From the NCBI GenBank assembly GCA_947495075.1, contig CANLXH010000005.1:18289-82288 (forward strand): DNA of 64,000 nt, written 5' to 3'. Shown piece by piece: positions 50,183 through 59,724 of the stretch (positions are counted from its first letter, which is position 1; every line of letters starts with the position of its first letter). The position numbers were made by a program, and so were the translations under genes. The notes beneath the pieces are model-generated. The model was given only the letters and a program-made list of their open reading frames with translations. It did not search any database and was not told where the DNA came from. The DNA comes from an uncultured Croceitalea sp. GTDB lineage: Bacteria > Bacteroidota > Bacteroidia > Flavobacteriales > Flavobacteriaceae.

Positions 50183-51136
50183 TTATTTTCTTTTCATCAC
50201 TTTTAAAACGGCTGCTTCAATAGCTTTATTGTTTAAACCATATTTCTCCATTAATTGCTCAGGGGTTCCACTTTCACCAAACGTATCTTGAGTCGCTATA
50301 AATTCTTGTGGAGTAGGGTGGTGCATCGCAAGAGTTCTGGAAACACTTTCACCTAAACCTCCTAGAAAATTATGTTCTTCAGCAGAAACTACACAACCAG
50401 TCTTTTTTGCCGACTTTATAATAGCTTCTTCATCTAATGGCTTAATAGTATGGATATCTATAACCTCTACAGAAATGCCCTGATTCTCTAAAGCTTCTGC
50501 AGCCAGCAAAGATTCCCATACTAAATGACCGGTAGCTACAATAGTTACATCTGTTCCTTCGCTTAATACTAATGCTTTTCCTATCTCAAATTTTTGATCT
50601 ACCGGAGTAAAATTTGCTACCTTAGGTCTTCCAAAACGTAGGTAAACAGGACCATGGTGCTCAGCAATAGCTAAAGTTGCAGCCTTAGTTTGGTTAAAAT
50701 CGCATGGATTTATAACCGTCATGCCTGGTAACATTTTCATTAAACCAATGTCTTCTAGAATTTGGTGCGTTGCACCATCCTCTCCTAAAGTAACACCAGC
50801 ATGTGATGCACATATTTTGACGTTTTTATCTGAGTATGCTATAGATTGGCGAATCTGATCATAAACTCGACCAGTTGAAAAGTTAGCAAAAGTTCCAGTA
50901 AACGGTATTTTACCACCGATAGTTAGGCCAGCTGCTATCCCCATCATATTCGCTTCTGCGATTCCAATCTGGAAAAAGCGCTCTGGGTTTTCATCTATAA
51001 ATGTTTGAATTTTTAAAGATCCTACCAAGTCTGCACATAAAGCAACAACGTTTGGATTGGTTCTCCCCAACTCTGTCATCCCAGCGCCATAACCACTTCT
51101 AGTATCTTGTTTTCCTTGATCTGTATATTTTGTCAT
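50183..51136 (-). CDS. Transketolase, C-terminal subunit
   Basis: 317 residues: the pyrimidine-binding domain with IGIAEANMMGIAAGLTIGGK (~57-76, catalytic Glu) and GVTLGEDGATHQILEDIGLM, then the transketolase C-terminal domain (VEVIDIHTIKPLDEEAIIKS, VSAEEHNFLGGLGE). In Bacteroidota transketolase is commonly split; this half pairs with 51154-51999, 17 bp upstream. It transfers C2 units in the pentose phosphate pathway with thiamine diphosphate. Confidence 0.94.
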   Translation of the reverse strand: MTKYTDQGKQDTRSGYGAGMTELGRTNPNVVALCADLVGSLKIQTFIDENPERFFQIGIAEANMMGIAAGLTIGGKIPFTGTFANFSTGRVYDQIRQSIAYSDKNVKICASHAGVTLGEDGATHQILEDIGLMKMLPGMTVINPCDFNQTKAATLAIAEHHGPVYLRFGRPKVANFTPVDQKFEIGKALVLSEGTDVTIVATGHLVWESLLAAEALENQGISVEVIDIHTIKPLDEEAIIKSAKKTGCVVSAEEHNFLGGLGESVSRTLAMHHPTPQEFIATQDTFGESGTPEQLMEKYGLNNKAIEAAVLKVMKRK

Positions 51137-51153
51137 TTTGTTGCCTTAATAAA

Positions 51154-51999
51154 TTAATAGTCTCCTAAAGTTTCAGGGTTTTGTGCTAATGCAGTTGCTA
51201 ACTGTTCATCATTAGGAGCTTTTCCATGCCAAGCATGCGTATGCATCATAAAATCTACGCCATTGCCCATCATCGTTGTCATAATTATACAAACAGGTTT
51301 TCCTTTTCCAGTTCTACTTTTGGCTTCATTTAAACCAGCTAAAACCTGCTTTAAATCATTTCCATTTTCGATTTCTAAGACATCCCATCCAAAAACTCTA
51401 AACTTTTCAGCTACATTGCCTAAGGGAAGTACATCATCAGTTGAGCCATCTATCTGTTGTCCGTTTAAATCAATAGTAGCGATATAATTATCAACTTTAT
51501 TTCCTGCAGCATACATTATAGCTTCCCAATTCTGTCCTTCTTGTAATTCACCATCTCCATGTAAACTATATACAAGTTTGTTATCTCCATTTAGTTTTTT
51601 GGCTAAAGCTGCGCCAATCGCAACAGACATGCCCTGTCCTAATGAACCTGAAGCAATGCGTACACCAGGTAAACCTTCATGGGTTGTTGGGTGCCCTTGC
51701 AAACGAGAATTAACCAATCTAAACGTGTTTAATTCTTCAATATCAAAATATCCTCTTCTAGCTAATACACTATAAAAGACAGGTGAAATGTGCCCGTTAG
51801 AAAGAAAAAAGAGATCTTCATTTTTCCCGTCCATATCAAATCCATCTTTGAGCTCCATTATTTCGTTGTACAGCGTCACAAAAAATTCAGTACAGCCTAA
51901 TGAGCCTCCAGGGTGACCCGAATTTACCTTGTGTACCATTCGTAAAATATCTCTTCTTACTTGAACTACAAGGTTTTGTAATTCTTCCAAATTTGCCAT
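51154..51999 (-). CDS. Transketolase, N-terminal (thiamine diphosphate-binding) subunit
   Basis: 281 residues: the PP domain with HKVNSGHPGGSLGCTEFFVT (~22-41), NGHISPVFYSVLARRGYF and the ThDP/Mg motif HGDGELQEGQNWEAIMYAAG (~148-167), NLNGQQIDGST. First gene of the two-gene transketolase operon. The other half is 17 bp downstream. Confidence 0.94.
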   Translation of the reverse strand: MANLEELQNLVVQVRRDILRMVHKVNSGHPGGSLGCTEFFVTLYNEIMELKDGFDMDGKNEDLFFLSNGHISPVFYSVLARRGYFDIEELNTFRLVNSRLQGHPTTHEGLPGVRIASGSLGQGMSVAIGAALAKKLNGDNKLVYSLHGDGELQEGQNWEAIMYAAGNKVDNYIATIDLNGQQIDGSTDDVLPLGNVAEKFRVFGWDVLEIENGNDLKQVLAGLNEAKSRTGKGKPVCIIMTTMMGNGVDFMMHTHAWHGKAPNDEQLATALAQNPETLGDY

Positions 52000-52139
52000 T
52001 GACCAGTTGTTTAATTATCCTTTCAAAAGTAAGTGCATCCATCTTGTAATACAAGAGTGAAGTTAGATTATTTTAAGAAAGGTTTTAACAAGTAGCTAAC
52101 TTTATTTTTTTGTTAAGTATTTACTGTAAGCTAGATGCC

Positions 52140-52147
52140 TATATTTG
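52140..52147 (+). promoter_or_regulatory. -7 promoter box of tgt
   Basis: TATATTTG, 17 bp before the TTG start; leader only about 10-12 nt. No -33 element at standard spacing. Confidence 0.5.
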
Positions 52148-52164
52148 CCAATTAAAATGCGTCT

Positions 52165-53295
52165 TTGAAGTTTAATTTATTACAAAAAGATACTGATAGT
52201 AAAGCTAGAGCAGGAGAATTAATTACCGACAGAAGTAAGATTAAAACTCCAATCTTTATGCCTGTAGGAACAGTGGCCTCTGTTAAAGGTGTGCATCAAA
52301 GAGAACTACGAGAAGAAATTAATCCAGATATTATTCTAGGGAACACATATCACCTGTATTTAAGACCTGGAATGGAAATTCTAGAACAAGCGGGAGGTTT
52401 GCATAAGTTTATGGGTTGGGATAGAAATATTTTAACTGATAGTGGTGGTTATCAAGTATATTCCTTATCCGGAAATAGAAAAATTAAGGAAGAAGGGGTT
52501 AATTTTAAATCCCATATAGATGGTTCCAATCATTTTTTTTCTCCAGAAAGTGTAATGGAAGTTCAGCGTACGATAGGTGCTGATATTATCATGGCTTTTG
52601 ATGAATGCACGCCTTATCCATGCGAATACAATTATGCCAAACGTTCTATGCATATGACTCATCGTTGGCTGGATAGGTGCATAAACCATTTAGAAAAACT
52701 TCCTTTTAAATATGGACATTCACAATCTTTTTTTCCCATCGTACAGGGATCTACATATAAAGACCTACGTAAACAATCTGCAGAATATATAGCATCTGTA
52801 GGAGCTGAAGGGAACGCTATAGGAGGTTTGTCAGTTGGTGAGCCAGCAGAAGAAATGTACGAGATGAGTGAGATAGTTTGTGACATCCTTCCAGAAGATA
52901 AACCACGTTATCTTATGGGTGTTGGGACACCTTTAAATATTTTAGAAAATATTGCGCTAGGTGTGGATATGTTTGACTGTGTAATGCCAACTAGAAATGC
53001 TAGAAATGGTATGCTTTTCACAGCCCATGGTACCATTAATATTAAAAATAAGAAGTGGGAAAATGATTTTTCTGCCATCGATGATATGGGGATTACTTTT
53101 GTTGATACGGAGTATTCAAAAGCGTATTTAAGACATTTATTTGCTGCAAATGAATATTTAGGAAAACAAATTGCAACAATTCATAATTTAGGATTTTACC
53201 TTTGGCTAGTGCGAACCGCAAGAGAGAAAATCTTTGAAGGAACTTTTTATGAATGGAAAACAATGATGGTTAAACAAATGGATAAAAGACTGTAA
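52165..53295 (+). CDS. tgt: tRNA-guanine transglycosylase (queuosine pathway)
   Basis: 376 residues. Tgt swaps guanine for preQ1 at the wobble base. The substrate Asp is in LTDSGGYQVYSLSG (~91-104), the second active-site region is FDECTPYPCEYNYAKR (~148), and the nucleophile Asp is in GVDMFDCVMPTRNARNG (~272). The usual C-terminal CxCxxC zinc ligands are missing: their place reads MGITFVDTEYSKAYLRHLFA, though the TIHNLGFYLWL His remains. The start is TTG at 52165; the only nearby ATG (52157) is out of frame. Stop overlaps the next ATG (TAATG). Confidence 0.94.
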   Translation: MKFNLLQKDTDSKARAGELITDRSKIKTPIFMPVGTVASVKGVHQRELREEINPDIILGNTYHLYLRPGMEILEQAGGLHKFMGWDRNILTDSGGYQVYSLSGNRKIKEEGVNFKSHIDGSNHFFSPESVMEVQRTIGADIIMAFDECTPYPCEYNYAKRSMHMTHRWLDRCINHLEKLPFKYGHSQSFFPIVQGSTYKDLRKQSAEYIASVGAEGNAIGGLSVGEPAEEMYEMSEIVCDILPEDKPRYLMGVGTPLNILENIALGVDMFDCVMPTRNARNGMLFTAHGTINIKNKKWENDFSAIDDMGITFVDTEYSKAYLRHLFAANEYLGKQIATIHNLGFYLWLVRTAREKIFEGTFYEWKTMMVKQMDKRL

Positions 53296-54377
53296 TGCTT
53301 ACCATTCTTGATAAGTACATACTAAAACGTTATATCGTTACCTTTTTGGGAATGTTATTATTGTTTGTTCCAATTGGTATTATGGCTAACCTTGCTGAAA
53401 AGGTTGGTAAAATTATCGATAACGAAGCTCCAATAGCTGAAGTAATCGCTTTTTATGGCAATTTTACTTTAGTTATAGGTAATTTACTTTTACCCATATT
53501 TCTTTTTCTTTCTATAATCTTTTTTACTTCTAAATTGGCAAGTAATACAGAGATAGTAGCAATTTTAAGTTCAGGAGTTTCTTATTGGCGCTTTCTAAGA
53601 CCTTACATGATAGGAGCAAGCCTAGTGGCAATTTTAATCTTTTTTATGGGAATGTTTATTGTACCTAATGCAAGTATTGGTTACAATGAGTTTGAATATA
53701 AGTACTTTAAGAAAGGAAGACAGGTTCAACAAACAACTAATATTTTTAATCAATTAAACGATCAAGATTATATCTATGTGAGTAGTTTTGATCCGGATAG
53801 ACAAATTGGTTATAATTTTACCTATGAACATTTTAATGAAGAAGAAATTCTAGATTATAAAATTTCTGCGGCAAATATCAGATGGATAGAAACAGATAGC
53901 ACCTACAGACTTACCAACTACAGAAAACGAAAAATAAAAGAAGGTCACGAATTGGTGGAAACAAAGCGAAGATTAGACACAGTTTTTAGTTTTCAGATTG
54001 AAGATTTAACCCCTGTTTCTTATGTTGCGGATACTAAGAATCTCTTTGAGTTAAATAAGTTCATTGATGAACAACGCAAAAAAGGTGCTTCTAACATAAA
54101 TGCATATGTACTTGTTAAATATAAAAGGTGGGGATTACCAGTAGCAGCATTTGTATTAACGATTATTGCTGTAGCTGTCTCTTCGGTCAAACGTAGAGGA
54201 GGCATGGGTGTGAACTTAGCTTTTGGAATTGGTGTAGCCTTTATTTACATATTTTTTGATAAAGTGTTTGGAACAATGGCAGAACAGTCTGGTTTTTCAC
54301 CACTTTTAGCAGTAGTATTGCCAAATTTAATTTTTGGTATTGTAGGCTTTTATCTTTTACAAAAAGCAAAACGTTAA
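53295..54377 (+). CDS. LptF/LptG-family lipopolysaccharide export permease
   Basis: 360 residues of the YjgP/YjgQ family. Three N-terminal helices (LKRYIVTFLGMLLLFVPIGI, then ~55-75 and ~95-120), a large periplasmic beta-jellyroll (~140-265) and three C-terminal helices (LPVAAFVLTIIAVAVSSVKR onwards). With LptB2 it extracts LPS for transport to the outer membrane. Coupled to tgt by a 1-bp overlap. LptF versus LptG cannot be decided by eye. Confidence 0.92.
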   Translation: MLTILDKYILKRYIVTFLGMLLLFVPIGIMANLAEKVGKIIDNEAPIAEVIAFYGNFTLVIGNLLLPIFLFLSIIFFTSKLASNTEIVAILSSGVSYWRFLRPYMIGASLVAILIFFMGMFIVPNASIGYNEFEYKYFKKGRQVQQTTNIFNQLNDQDYIYVSSFDPDRQIGYNFTYEHFNEEEILDYKISAANIRWIETDSTYRLTNYRKRKIKEGHELVETKRRLDTVFSFQIEDLTPVSYVADTKNLFELNKFIDEQRKKGASNINAYVLVKYKRWGLPVAAFVLTIIAVAVSSVKRRGGMGVNLAFGIGVAFIYIFFDKVFGTMAEQSGFSPLLAVVLPNLIFGIVGFYLLQKAKR

Positions 54378-54392
54378 TGCTTAACATTACTA

Positions 54393-54426
54393 TTTGTTAC
54401 AAATTTTATTGAAAGCTTTATATTTG
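54393..54426 (+). promoter_or_regulatory. Promoter of accA
   Basis: TTTG (54393-54396), 22 bases, TATATTTG (54419-54426); 28 bp before the ATG. Confidence 0.55.
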
Positions 54427-54454
54427 CCACTGTACCAACAACAACTAATTTTCT

Positions 54455-55408
54455 ATGGAATATTTGGAATTTGAACTTCCCATTAAAGAACTTGAAGAGC
54501 AGCTTCAAAAATGTATGATTATAGGTGAAGAAAGTGATGTAGATGTTACCGAAACCTGCCAACAAATTGAAAAGAAATTAGCAGAGACTAAAAAGGATAT
54601 TTATAAAAACTTAACTGCATGGCAAAGAGTGCAGCTATCAAGACATCCAAATCGTCCTTACACTTTAGATTATATTAATGCAATTTGTGGGGATACATTT
54701 TTAGAACTTCATGGAGATAGAAATGTTAAGGATGATAAAGCTATGATAGGTGGTCTCGGAAAAATCGGTGACCAGAGTTATATGTTCATTGGTCAACAAA
54801 AAGGATTTAACACTAAAACGCGCCAATACAGAAACTTTGGTATGGCTAACCCTGAAGGTTATCGTAAAGCCCTCCGTTTAATGAAGTCTGCCGAAAAATT
54901 TAATATTCCTGTAGTATGTTTTATAGATACACCTGGAGCGTACCCTGGTATTGAAGCTGAAGAAAGAGGACAAGGAGAAGCAATAGCCAGAAATATTTTA
55001 GAAATGACAAGGCTAAAAGTTCCAATTATAGTTGTGATAATTGGAGAAGGGGCCTCTGGTGGAGCATTAGGAATAGGCGTTGGTGATAAAGTGTTAATGC
55101 TAGAAAATACTTGGTATTCTGTAATTTCTCCAGAGTCGTGTTCCTCTATCTTATGGCGCAGTTGGGAGTATAAGGAACAAGCCGCTGAAGCTTTAAAACT
55201 TACTGCTACCGATATGAAGAAATTAAAGCTGATTGACGAGATAGTTCGCGAGCCAGTTGGTGGCGCTCATAGCAATAGGGAAAAGACTTTTACTACGGTA
55301 AAAAATAAAATTTCTACTCATTTTGAGGAGTTAAAAAAGTTATCACCAAAAGAATTAGTGAATTCTAGAATGGATAAATACGCAAATATGGGCGTATTTA
55401 ACGGCTAA
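54455..55408 (+). CDS. accA: Acetyl-CoA carboxylase carboxyltransferase, alpha subunit
   Basis: 317 residues. Transfers carboxyl from biotin to acetyl-CoA, giving malonyl-CoA. The N-terminus [14 protein letters not shown], then [20 protein letters not shown] (~49-68), [20 protein letters not shown], the core [20 protein letters not shown] (~153-172) and [20 protein letters not shown] are diagnostic. Monocistronic. Confidence 0.96.
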   Translation: MEYLEFELPIKELEEQLQKCMIIGEESDVDVTETCQQIEKKLAETKKDIYKNLTAWQRVQLSRHPNRPYTLDYINAICGDTFLELHGDRNVKDDKAMIGGLGKIGDQSYMFIGQQKGFNTKTRQYRNFGMANPEGYRKALRLMKSAEKFNIPVVCFIDTPGAYPGIEAEERGQGEAIARNILEMTRLKVPIIVVIIGEGASGGALGIGVGDKVLMLENTWYSVISPESCSSILWRSWEYKEQAAEALKLTATDMKKLKLIDEIVREPVGGAHSNREKTFTTVKNKISTHFEELKKLSPKELVNSRMDKYANMGVFNG

Positions 55409-55576
55409 GCCTGATGTTTTCGTTTTTACAAAAATCATAACTGTATTACTTTTCTTATTTCCTTAGGTTATTAACAGTTTATTTTAGTTATCAACACTAC
55501 TTTTGTTGAATACCTGTGAACATCAGAAACTAAAAATTCAAAGTTAACTTAAGGTTAATTCCATACTTTCGCACTC

Positions 55577-57124
55577 ATGGACAAACCAAACCCAATAGTA
55601 GGTCGAAAAATCGACAAATCCACAATCATTAGTTTAGAACGGGGTAAGATACCTCCTCAAGCGGTTGATTTAGAGGAAGTTGTATTGGGTGCGATGATGA
55701 TTGATAAAAAAGGTGTTGATGAGGTTATTGATATTCTTCACCCAGATGCTTTCTACAAAGATGCACACCGATTTATCTATGAATCCATTTTTAAATTATT
55801 TGAATCCTCCGAACCAGTGGATTTATTAACCGTTTCATCGCAATTAAAGAAAGACGGTCATTTAGAAGCTGTTGGAGGTGATTTTTACTTAATTAAACTT
55901 ACTCAAAAAGTTGCTTCGTCTGCTCATATTGAGTTCCATGCTCGTATTATTCTTCAAAAATATATTCAACGAAGTCTAATCAAAATATCTAACGAAGTTA
56001 TCGAGGATGCATATAGTGAATCTACAGATGTTTTTGATTTATTAGATAATGCTGAGGCGAAATTATATGAAGTTACTCAGGGGAATTTAAAGCGTTCTGC
56101 AGAAACTGCCCAGAATCTAGTAATTCAGGCTAAAAAGAAGATTGAAGAGATTGCTAACAAAGAGGGGATGAGTGGCATTGCCACTGGTTTTGATAAACTA
56201 GATAAGCTTACCTCGGGTTGGCAACCAAGTGATTTAATTATTGTTGCTGCGAGACCTGGTATGGGTAAAACAGCTTTAACCTTATCTATGGCAAGAAATA
56301 TAGCTGTAGATTTTAATCAAGGTGTTGCTTTTTTCTCTTGTGAGATGTCTTCGGTTCAATTAATTACTAGGCTTATTTCTTCGGAGACTGGATTATCATC
56401 AGAAAAACTAAGAACCGGTAAGTTGGAAAAACACGAATGGGAGCAATTAAATGTAAAAGTAAAGGCACTAGAAAAAGCACCTTTGTTTATAGATGACACA
56501 CCATCTTTATCCATTTTTGATCTTAGAGCGAAAGCCAGACGTTTAAAATCTCAGCATGATATTCAAATAATCATTATTGATTATTTACAGTTAATGACTG
56601 CTGGTGGGAGTCAAAAGGGAGGTAATAGGGAGCAAGAGATTTCTACAATTTCTCGTAACCTAAAAGCTTTGGCAAAAGAACTAAATGTTCCAGTAATCGC
56701 ATTATCGCAATTGTCTCGTGCGGTTGAAACGCGTGGCGGTAGCAAGAGACCTTTATTATCTGATTTAAGGGAATCTGGCGCAATTGAGCAAGATGCGGAT
56801 ATTGTATCCTTCATTTACAGGCCTGAATATTATAAAATAGATGAGTGGGATGATGAAGAACGTACTCCAACTCAAGGACAAGGTGAATTAATTGTGGCTA
56901 AACACCGTAATGGTGGATTAGAGAATATTAGGTTAAAGTTTATCGGTAATCTAGGTAAGTTTGATAACTTAGATGACTTTGATTCTCCATTTGAGTTTCA
57001 ATCTAAGATGAATGAAAATGATGAAAACCCGTTTGCTACACCTAATCTGCCAAGCACAGACCAAGCTTTCGGAAGTTCCTTTAATAATGATGAGGCTAAT
57101 CCAGATGATGGCGTTCCTTTTTAA
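55577..57124 (+). CDS. dnaB: Replicative DNA helicase DnaB
   Basis: 515 residues. The N-terminal collar domain (~25-130, VDLEEVVLGAMMIDKKGVDE) binds primase; the RecA-like motor has Walker A VAARPGMGKTALTLSMARN (~226-244), Walker B IQIIIIDYLQLMTAGG (~333-348) and the arginine-finger/L2 region LLSDLRESGAIEQDADIVSF. It unwinds DNA ahead of the replication fork. No intein is present. The weak -7-like box TACTTTCG (55564-55571) precedes it, and two DnaA-box-like sequences lie at 55468-55496. The next gene overlaps by 17 bp. Confidence 0.97.
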   Translation: MDKPNPIVGRKIDKSTIISLERGKIPPQAVDLEEVVLGAMMIDKKGVDEVIDILHPDAFYKDAHRFIYESIFKLFESSEPVDLLTVSSQLKKDGHLEAVGGDFYLIKLTQKVASSAHIEFHARIILQKYIQRSLIKISNEVIEDAYSESTDVFDLLDNAEAKLYEVTQGNLKRSAETAQNLVIQAKKKIEEIANKEGMSGIATGFDKLDKLTSGWQPSDLIIVAARPGMGKTALTLSMARNIAVDFNQGVAFFSCEMSSVQLITRLISSETGLSSEKLRTGKLEKHEWEQLNVKVKALEKAPLFIDDTPSLSIFDLRAKARRLKSQHDIQIIIIDYLQLMTAGGSQKGGNREQEISTISRNLKALAKELNVPVIALSQLSRAVETRGGSKRPLLSDLRESGAIEQDADIVSFIYRPEYYKIDEWDDEERTPTQGQGELIVAKHRNGGLENIRLKFIGNLGKFDNLDDFDSPFEFQSKMNENDENPFATPNLPSTDQAFGSSFNNDEANPDDGVPF

Positions 57125-58400
57125 AAGGAAGTTTTTTAGAGCTTACAAGGCCAATTTAACACTCGCGATACTCTTTTTTTCAATATCTACATCTGCGTCA
57201 GTTATATTGATTCCGATGGATTTTGAAAGTCAAAAAAACCACCTTAAAGCATACGGAATTACATATTGGGTATTAAGTAAGCAACAAAAAGTCCAGTGGT
57301 TATTAAATTATCGTGGTGGTTCCTTTCTATTACCAGATGGAGATGCTATACGCAAGGAATGTCAAATTCGAGGAGTCTCTTTTGAAATTTTGGCTGATAG
57401 TGAAGCACAAGGCATACTCGAAAGTATAAGTAGTCCATCTCAAAACCAAGATGCCGTGATCTTAGAGAAGGCCCCAAAAATAGCAGTTTATTCTCCAAAA
57501 GACAATCAACCTTGGGATGATGCAGTTACCATGGTTTTAACTTACGCAGAGATACCTTATGTTACTATTTATGATGAAGAAGTGTTAGATGATAAATTGG
57601 CACTTTACGATTGGTTGCACTTGCATCATGAAGATTTTACTGGGCAATATGGAAAATTTTATGGAGCCTACAGAGCCGCACCTTGGTATATAGAAGGAAA
57701 GCGATTATCAGAAGAAAGAGCTTCCAAGCTAGGATATTCCAAGGTTTCGGAAGAAAAAGGTGCGGTAGCGGAAAAAATAAGAAGGTATGTTATTGGGGGT
57801 GGCTTTATGTTTGCCATGTGTTCAGCTACAGATAGTTTTGACATTGCTTTAGCAGCAGATGGAGTAGATATTTGTGAGCCTATGTTTGATGGCGACCCAT
57901 CGGATGCTAATTATCAATCACAATTGAATTTTGATAGAACTTTTGCTTTTCAAAACTTTGTTTTGGAACGTAACCCCTTACGATATGAATTTTCTTCCAT
58001 TGATATGACAGCCAAGCGGCAAATACCTAAAGAATCTGATTATTTTTCTTTGATGGAATTTTCTGCAAAATGGGACCCCGTACCAACGATGTTGACACAG
58101 AATCATACTACTTTGGTAAAAGGTTTTATGGGACAAACTACATCATTTAAAAGAGATGAGGTGAAGCCTACCGTTATGGTACTTGGAGAGTCTAAAATAA
58201 ATAATGAAGCACGTTATATCCATGGAATAAAAGGCAAAGGTTTTTTTACTTTTTATGGTGGGCATGATCCAGAAGATTATCAACACAGAGTAGGTGATCC
58301 AAAGACAGAATTGGAGTTACATCCAACTTCTCCTGGATATAGACTTATTTTAAATAATGTGTTGTTTCCTGCTGCACGGAAAAAGAAACAAAAAACTTAG
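57108..58400 (+). CDS. Exported protein of the flavobacterial 'asparagine synthetase B' group following dnaB
   Basis: 430 residues. With the start at 57108 the protein has a signal peptide (FRAYKANLTLAILFFSISTS). The mature sequence (IPMDFESQKNHLKAYGITYW, GGSFLLPDGDAIRKECQIRG, YVIGGGFMFAMCSATDSFDI) shows no glutaminase or ATP-pyrophosphatase motif of true AsnB, so the name often given to such proteins is doubtful. FMFAMCSATD recalls a class-I glutamine amidotransferase-like nucleophile loop, which is tentative. Function unknown; translationally coupled to dnaB by a 17-bp overlap. Confidence 0.6.
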   Translation: MAFLFKRKFFRAYKANLTLAILFFSISTSASVILIPMDFESQKNHLKAYGITYWVLSKQQKVQWLLNYRGGSFLLPDGDAIRKECQIRGVSFEILADSEAQGILESISSPSQNQDAVILEKAPKIAVYSPKDNQPWDDAVTMVLTYAEIPYVTIYDEEVLDDKLALYDWLHLHHEDFTGQYGKFYGAYRAAPWYIEGKRLSEERASKLGYSKVSEEKGAVAEKIRRYVIGGGFMFAMCSATDSFDIALAADGVDICEPMFDGDPSDANYQSQLNFDRTFAFQNFVLERNPLRYEFSSIDMTAKRQIPKESDYFSLMEFSAKWDPVPTMLTQNHTTLVKGFMGQTTSFKRDEVKPTVMVLGESKINNEARYIHGIKGKGFFTFYGGHDPEDYQHRVGDPKTELELHPTSPGYRLILNNVLFPAARKKKQKT

Positions 58401-58401
58401 A

Positions 58402-59190
58402 CTATAATAATTCTAATATCTTTTCTACTCCAAACGCATTATTACTTGCAGTTTCATATTTAGCAACTTTTTTCACGTTAGGGTGTGCATTTGCCATAGC
58501 AAAACTGTAATCTGAAAGCGAAAGCATCTCAATATCATTATTGTAATCGCCAAATACGAGTAGTTCATTGGATGAAATATTATATTCTTTCATCACTTTT
58601 TTAAGTGCATAACCTTTATGCGCATTTAGATGAGAGATATCTACCCAGTTAGACCCAGATACTTTTACTTTTAAAATACCTTCTAAATCTTTAACACTAG
58701 GATAAATAAATTCTTCAGAATTTTCAAAATGATAAATAGCCACTTTTAAAACTTCATCTGCCACTAATGACAGATTTTCAACTATTTCAAATTGGGTATA
58801 ATATTCTTTTAATAGTTGTATAAACTTTTTTGAAGACCCATTTACGTATGCCTTATTTGATGCGCAAAGTACAGGATGAACATCTTGTAGTTTAGAAACG
58901 GTATTTAAAATTCTATTTAAATGTTCTTTATTTAAGGGAGTAGATAATAAATTATCTCCTTTATTTTTTATAATAGCACCATTTTCAGCAATAAATAGTA
59001 CATCATTTTTTATAGAATTGAGTTTGTCAACCATACTGTGGTATTGTCTACCACTGGCGGCAACAAAATGAATCTTTCTTTTTCTCAATTCCTCGAAAAG
59101 TTTAAAAAAACGGTCGCTAACCTCATGATTAGAATTCAGAAGTGTACCATCCATATCAGTCACTACCATTTTAATATTTGACAAATCCAT
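58402..59190 (-). CDS. Cof-type HAD-IIB hydrolase
   Basis: 262 residues. HAD motif I is MVVTDMDGTLLNSNHEVSD (~9-27, nucleophile Asp), motif II VAASGRQYHSM, and motifs III/IV HKGYALKKVMKEYNIS and VFGDYNNDIEMLSLSD (~205-220). The type IIB cap sits between. The family dephosphorylates sugar phosphates, FMN or pyridoxal phosphate; substrate not deducible. Its stop is 1 bp from the convergent preceding gene. Confidence 0.92.
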   Translation of the reverse strand: MDLSNIKMVVTDMDGTLLNSNHEVSDRFFKLFEELRKRKIHFVAASGRQYHSMVDKLNSIKNDVLFIAENGAIIKNKGDNLLSTPLNKEHLNRILNTVSKLQDVHPVLCASNKAYVNGSSKKFIQLLKEYYTQFEIVENLSLVADEVLKVAIYHFENSEEFIYPSVKDLEGILKVKVSGSNWVDISHLNAHKGYALKKVMKEYNISSNELLVFGDYNNDIEMLSLSDYSFAMANAHPNVKKVAKYETASNNAFGVEKILELL

Positions 59191-59263
59191 CTTTAAGAAA
59201 ATTAGAATATAAAGGTAACTGTTGTAATAAGGAATGTGGTAAAGTTTATATTATTTTAGTTTT

Positions 59264-59686
59264 ATGAAGTTTTATCAATCAGAAATATCATTAAAACCTT
59301 ACATCAGAGGTTTTCATTTAATTACAGAAGAGATTTTAAACTCAATTTCTGAAATTAACACCATTAAAATAGGTGTTCTTCAAGTTTTTATACAGCATAC
59401 ATCTGCAAGCTTAACTATAAATGAAAATGCAGATCCAACCGTACGGTTAGATTTTGAAAGCCATATTAATAAAATGGTTCCAGAAAATATGCCTTACTAT
59501 ATTCATAATTATGAAGGTCCAGATGATATGCCAGCGCATATAAAAGCTTCTCTTATGGGTGCTTCTTTGCAAATACCTATTACCAATGGTAAATTGAATT
59601 TAGGAATGTGGCAGGGGATTTACCTTTGCGAACATCGTAATAATGCTTCAGCTAGAAAGCTGATAATAACCGCTTTTGGTAATTAG
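59264..59686 (+). CDS. YjbQ-family (UPF0047) protein
   Basis: 140 residues, the whole family length. The signature is VFIQHTSASLTINENADPTV (~45-64) with YIHNYEGPDDMPAHIKASLM (~85-104) and the closing LGMWQGIYLCEHR. UPF0047 proteins have been linked to thiamin phosphate synthase side activity; the true role is unclear. Monocistronic. Confidence 0.92.
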   Translation: MKFYQSEISLKPYIRGFHLITEEILNSISEINTIKIGVLQVFIQHTSASLTINENADPTVRLDFESHINKMVPENMPYYIHNYEGPDDMPAHIKASLMGASLQIPITNGKLNLGMWQGIYLCEHRNNASARKLIITAFGN

Positions 59687-59724
59687 TCCAGTTCTTTAAA
59701 TATTTTTTTGCTTACCTTTTTAAC

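Noticed and set aside
57012-57107. Longer start for the protein following dnaB
   Set aside because: It would read 96 bp more into dnaB in another frame and bury the signal peptide; the ATG at 57108 opens directly into it.
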